Part shown: piece by piece, positions 61,179 to 64,000 of the stretch
How the letters are laid out: each line of letters starts with the position of its first letter
How positions within the stretch are numbered: the stretch's first letter is position 1
Assembly (NCBI GenBank): GCA_964469565.1
Contig: CAYXZD010000001.1
Span: forward strand, 496,001-560,000
Source of the DNA: GCA-2720975 sp964469565
GTDB taxonomy: Bacteria > Planctomycetota > UBA1135 > GCA-002686595
Reading direction: 5' to 3'
DNA length: 64,000 bases
Notes under the pieces: model-generated
What the model was told of the DNA's origin: nothing
Database searches by the model: none
The model's input: only the letters and a program-made list of their open reading frames with translations
Made by a program: the position numbers and the translations under genes

Positions 61179-62915
61179 TCACTTGCCCTGGACGAGCCCA
61201 GCAGCCTCGGGAGGATAGGCACGGTAGAGTGTCACGTCACCGTTGAGTGACAGCTGGGCTCGGATCCGATCCCCATCCCGGAGGCGTTCTGCGATGGGAA
61301 GCTCGACGTTCACGTGATAGGCCTCGCCGGCGCGATCCCTAAGATGACTGAACCGGCCTTGCTCATCGGTGCATATCTCAAACAACTCACCTGGCGCTTG
61401 GGTCCCTGGTTGCTGCGTGTCGCAGGCGGCTGGTCTTGCCTCGTTCGGCTTCCCCTGGGACGCTCGGAGAACCACGTTGAGCTCTGCGATCCGTGGAAGA
61501 GACTCCGCAAGCCCCTCCAATGCTTGGCCAAATTGATCGAGAAGCGGGTGTTCGTGCGCCCTTTGAACCCACCTACAAAACTCTTCCAGTGCAGTCACTA
61601 ACCTGCGCGCATGGTCCGAGTCTTCCAACAACTCACGCTCGTGGATCCAAAAGGCCATGAATCGCAACAGATCCGCCCCAGACAATTCTTCAAAAACTCC
61701 GATAGGCTTGGCGAATTCAGTGAGCGCGCCCAGTGCTACAAAGTCGCATTTCAGTGGAGATGCGCTAGACTCTTGCTCCCACTGGAATTCAGCGATCATG
61801 GCTCCGACCACGCCCGGAAAGTCCGGGACGGTTGATTCGGGCTCCGGATCCCCCCCCGAAACCCCGAGATCTGATTCGAGCTGATCAAAAAGTGCCCCTA
61901 GATCACCGCCTGCTGCCCTTCCTTCATCAAACTTGATCATGGCTGCTTCAGCGGCCGTCCCCAATCCACTTTGACCCGCCGGAACCTCGGTGGGTGCGCA
62001 TTCAGTGCTCGAAGGAAAGCTGAGGGCCTCCCATGCACGCAATAGGTGCCTTCGGGCTGGCTCTAGAGCAATCTCCGTCTCAAACGCCAACTCGTCGAGA
62101 ATGGCCCCCACCGTATCCCCAGCCCCCTGCACAAGCCTTTCTGAGTCCATGGGATCCTGTTTCAGCTGAGCCAAAATGCCCCGCACCCGATCCTTGCTTA
62201 GACCCGCCTCATGAAGAAAAAACGCTTGCGCCTCCCCCACTGGGTCTGTGCTCGCTGGAACCCTTCCCGCACCCCAGAACATCCTCTCCAGGGAATGTTG
62301 CGAGAGGCGCAGGACCTGCCCGCCGGACTGGGCCCTGATCTCCTTAAGGTCTCGCTCTAGGGCCGCCCCTAGGGACTCTGAACGGTAAACCCCAATGGCG
62401 CTTGATGCGCGATGAACGCCATCCTCCACCGGGTAAAGCCGGCCCACCAAGAAATCGCCCGTCCTAAAATCCGAGGTCTCTCCTGAGTCGGTGAGGGCGT
62501 AGCTACCGAAACCTGCCACATCATTCAGCCAGCACCCCACACCCGGGCGCACTTCCCCCACTTCAAAGATTCCGCCAAAGGAATCCATCAAGACCTCACC
62601 CCGGAGACCAAGACCTTCTGGGGCAACCTCAAGCCATGGTTCCAGCAGACGCTCACTGGGAACGCCGAACAAGCTCGGGCTATGGCGCTCGAATAGGAAC
62701 CATTCTAAGTGGCGCCTTGACCCCAACAACACATCCCTAGGATGCCCGTGAGGTCCCGGTCCCCCAAAGAATTCGGGGCCACTCTGCGCCAGCTCCTCGA
62801 CTAGGGTAGGGTTCTCTGAGAGCAAACGTGCGAAAGCATCGAGTCCCTGCTCGATCGTCTGGATAGATATAGTCATCGTTGCAGTTGGCATGCGCCAAAG
62901 TGCATTGTAGTCCAT
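61179..62915 (-). CDS. Conserved-looking protein of unknown function
   Basis: 578 residues, soluble, no signal peptide or membrane segment. Visible stretches are RDVLLGSRRHLEWFLFERHS near residue 60, SFGGIFEVGEV, TGDFLVGRLYPVEDGVHRAS near 155, an acidic, Gly/Pro-rich middle and helical blocks to residue 480. The end is beta-rich (HVNVELPIAERLRDGDRIRA). I do not recognise a family. The ATG at 62915 is followed in frame by ATGs at 62891 and 62876. It is divergent from cvpA; no operon partner. Confidence 0.7.
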   Translation of the reverse strand: MDYNALWRMPTATMTISIQTIEQGLDAFARLLSENPTLVEELAQSGPEFFGGPGPHGHPRDVLLGSRRHLEWFLFERHSPSLFGVPSERLLEPWLEVAPEGLGLRGEVLMDSFGGIFEVGEVRPGVGCWLNDVAGFGSYALTDSGETSDFRTGDFLVGRLYPVEDGVHRASSAIGVYRSESLGAALERDLKEIRAQSGGQVLRLSQHSLERMFWGAGRVPASTDPVGEAQAFFLHEAGLSKDRVRGILAQLKQDPMDSERLVQGAGDTVGAILDELAFETEIALEPARRHLLRAWEALSFPSSTECAPTEVPAGQSGLGTAAEAAMIKFDEGRAAGGDLGALFDQLESDLGVSGGDPEPESTVPDFPGVVGAMIAEFQWEQESSASPLKCDFVALGALTEFAKPIGVFEELSGADLLRFMAFWIHERELLEDSDHARRLVTALEEFCRWVQRAHEHPLLDQFGQALEGLAESLPRIAELNVVLRASQGKPNEARPAACDTQQPGTQAPGELFEICTDEQGRFSHLRDRAGEAYHVNVELPIAERLRDGDRIRAQLSLNGDVTLYRAYPPEAAGLVQGK

Positions 62916-63006
62916 TGCTATGGCCCATGGGAATGCCCACAGGGCCTTGGCCCCCTAGATTACCTGCAATCCCCCCGGCCTGAATCCCAATTCAACTAAG
63001 CCGGCT

Positions 63007-63654
63007 GTGATACAGACAGTCTACGGCATCCTCATCGCCCTCCTCACCCCAAGCTTCCAACCACTCGTGGATTCCCTTCAACAATCGATTGGCGCATTAG
63101 CCACCGTAGACCAGGTAGGCCTGGGACTTGCCGGGCTTTTCCTACTACTGGGTCTATGGCGCGGCCTCTGGTGGCAGGTCATTCGATTCTTGGGAGTCGT
63201 ACTCTCAGTAACCCTCGCACGAGCGCTTTCCCCCGAACTGGAACCCCATGTTTCGGGAGCCCTCGATCTTGAAGCCTCAGTGAGCTTTGGATTGAGCTGG
63301 TTTTTGATCTTTCTAACGGGCCTCTTGGTGGCAGCCCTGCTGGGTTTGCTGGGCAAGAAAGCTCTGGAGGCCATGCAATTGGGATTGATGGACCGGATCG
63401 CTGGAGGTGTTCTGGGTGTCGCCACTGGACTCAGTTTGCACGTGGCCCTGCTCGTCCTCCTAGGGGGCATCGGCACACGCTCGTGGCGCGCAGAACACAT
63501 TGAGGACACCCACAGTTGGCACCTCCTCGAATGGCTCGCTCAGTCCCGCATTGTGATGGATCAGGGGGCTGCAGAAACTGTACTCCAATCGATCCATGCG
63601 ACCCCGCGGCAGCACCCAGGCCCACACCCAGGCCCAGTACCCGGCCAAGACTAG
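63007..63654 (+). CDS. CvpA-family membrane protein
   Basis: 215 residues with a GTG start at 63007. Four membrane helices (about 34-50, 56-76, 96-118, 132-155). The family patterns are GLFLLLGLWRGLWWQVIRFL in the first pair and LGKKALEAMQLGLMDRIAGG with GVLGVATGL in the second. CvpA is needed for colicin V production in E. coli and affects envelope or biofilm traits in other bacteria, with no known activity. The C-terminal 60 residues are polar and His/Pro-rich. CTAGATT (62955-62961) lies about 45 bp before the start and may be its -10. Confidence 0.85.
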   Translation: MIQTVYGILIALLTPSFQPLVDSLQQSIGALATVDQVGLGLAGLFLLLGLWRGLWWQVIRFLGVVLSVTLARALSPELEPHVSGALDLEASVSFGLSWFLIFLTGLLVAALLGLLGKKALEAMQLGLMDRIAGGVLGVATGLSLHVALLVLLGGIGTRSWRAEHIEDTHSWHLLEWLAQSRIVMDQGAAETVLQSIHATPRQHPGPHPGPVPGQD

Positions 63655-63702
63655 CCCAAGTGGGGATGGGCCGGTCCCTGGGACAATCGCATCCGATAGA
63701 TC

Positions 63703-63732
63703 TTGACGCAGCCCCTCGCTAGGGCCTAGATT
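63703..63732 (+). promoter_or_regulatory. Sigma-70-type promoter of the cobalamin riboswitch transcript
   Basis: TTGACG at 63703-63708 and TAGATT at 63727-63732 are 18 bp apart. Transcription would start near 63739, which is just before the first conserved part of the aptamer. This is the best -35/-10 pair I see in the window. Confidence 0.75.
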
Positions 63733-63735
63733 GTG

Positions 63736-63945
63736 ATCTGTCAATTCGACCCCCCATACGGAAGGGAAGTCAGGTGTGAATCCTGCACGGTCCCGCCACT
63801 GTAAGTTGCAAGGGATCAAGTCATTGAGGGTCGCCCAAGCGCATGCGCTCTGGGCCTCCCCAGCCACTGGTTGAAGCAAACCGCTTCGCCGGGAAGGCCG
63901 GCTTGACCTCCAGGTAACGAGTCAGGAGACCTGATGTATGGGCTG
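63736..63945 (+). promoter_or_regulatory. Cobalamin (adenosylcobalamin/B12) riboswitch
   Basis: The conserved blocks of the aptamer occur in order: GGAAG near 63760, CAGGTGTGAATCCTGCACGG from 63771, CCCGCCACTGTAA at 63792-63804, GCCACTGG near 63863, CGCCGGGAAGGCC near 63888-63900, and the B12 box AGTCAGGAGACCTG at 63920-63933. The length, about 200 bases, is normal. Binding of B12 usually lowers expression of the gene downstream, commonly a TonB-dependent B12 receptor, transporter or B12-independent enzyme. That gene is beyond the window edge. Confidence 0.95.
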
Positions 63946-64000
63946 GGATCGCCGGCTCGGAAGAAGCCAGGCTCCCTCTGTGCAATCCTGCAGCCCCTGG

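Noticed and set aside
1..64000. CRISPR arrays, insertion sequences, prophage or integrase genes, tRNA and rRNA genes
   Set aside because: I looked for direct-repeat arrays, transposase or integrase motifs and cloverleaf sequences in the gaps and found none; a tRNAscan or ISfinder search would be decisive.

Overview
The window is GC-rich bacterial chromosome, densely packed on both strands with short gaps and many overlapping genes. It carries no mobile elements, tRNA or rRNA genes, or CRISPR arrays that I can see. The gene content points to a Planctomycetota-type bacterium, probably free-living and aerobic. Supporting signs are three ECF sigma factors (one paired with a large Ser/Thr kinase carrying a TPR-like region, one with a putative anti-sigma factor), many HEAT-repeat secreted or membrane proteins, an FG-GAP/ASPIC-UnbV lipoprotein, a giant lipoprotein with Ig-like (Big_5) domains, and a secreted protein with a C-terminal module I associate with marine planctomycetes. 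The phylum call is inference from gene content only.

Layout. 1-3.8 kb: an ECF sigma factor with a truncated membrane (possibly kinase-like) partner, a membrane coiled-coil protein, an alkyltransferase-like DNA-repair protein and a DUF2270 membrane protein. 4.0-9.4 kb: a giant lipoprotein and a GT-C-like glycosyltransferase. 9.4-13.1 kb: a tightly overlapping minus-strand operon, MsrB lipoprotein - ECF sigma factor - Ser/Thr kinase, led by a near-consensus -10 box six bases before the msrB start. 13.2-27.2 kb: unknown secreted and membrane proteins, a protein-arginine-methyltransferase-like enzyme, two proteins sharing an unusual plan (HTH, then one membrane span, then an extracytoplasmic region), a HEAT/VWA protein, a PEBP protein, SlyX, a cyclophilin-parvulin fusion lipoprotein and a basic DNA-binding-like protein followed by a strong terminator. 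27.4-33.7 kb: dihaem peroxidase, M28 peptidase, then ThiL-TsaE-sigma-anti-sigma in an overlapping run. 33.9-40.4 kb: TolC-family channel, HEAT protein and an FG-GAP/ASPIC protein with a degenerate thioredoxin-like tail, in one operon. 41-49 kb: housekeeping genes (CCA-adding enzyme, UbiA family, RseP, Dxr, Nudix, PurM). 49-56.8 kb: an esterase-fold protein without its serine, a spermidine-synthase-like fusion, a HEAT protein with a Pro/Gly linker and an orphan hybrid kinase. 56.8-60.2 kb: succinate dehydrogenase sdhCAB. 60.4-64 kb: a histidine phosphatase, a large unknown, a CvpA-family protein and, at the right edge, a cobalamin riboswitch with its own visible promoter; the controlled gene lies beyond the window.

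Themes worth following are envelope sensing (the msrB-sigma-kinase operon, the membrane-tethered HTH proteins, sigma/anti-sigma), very short or absent 5' leaders at several genes, and catalytically degenerate paralogues (esterase without Ser, thioredoxin without Cys, receiver without Asp).
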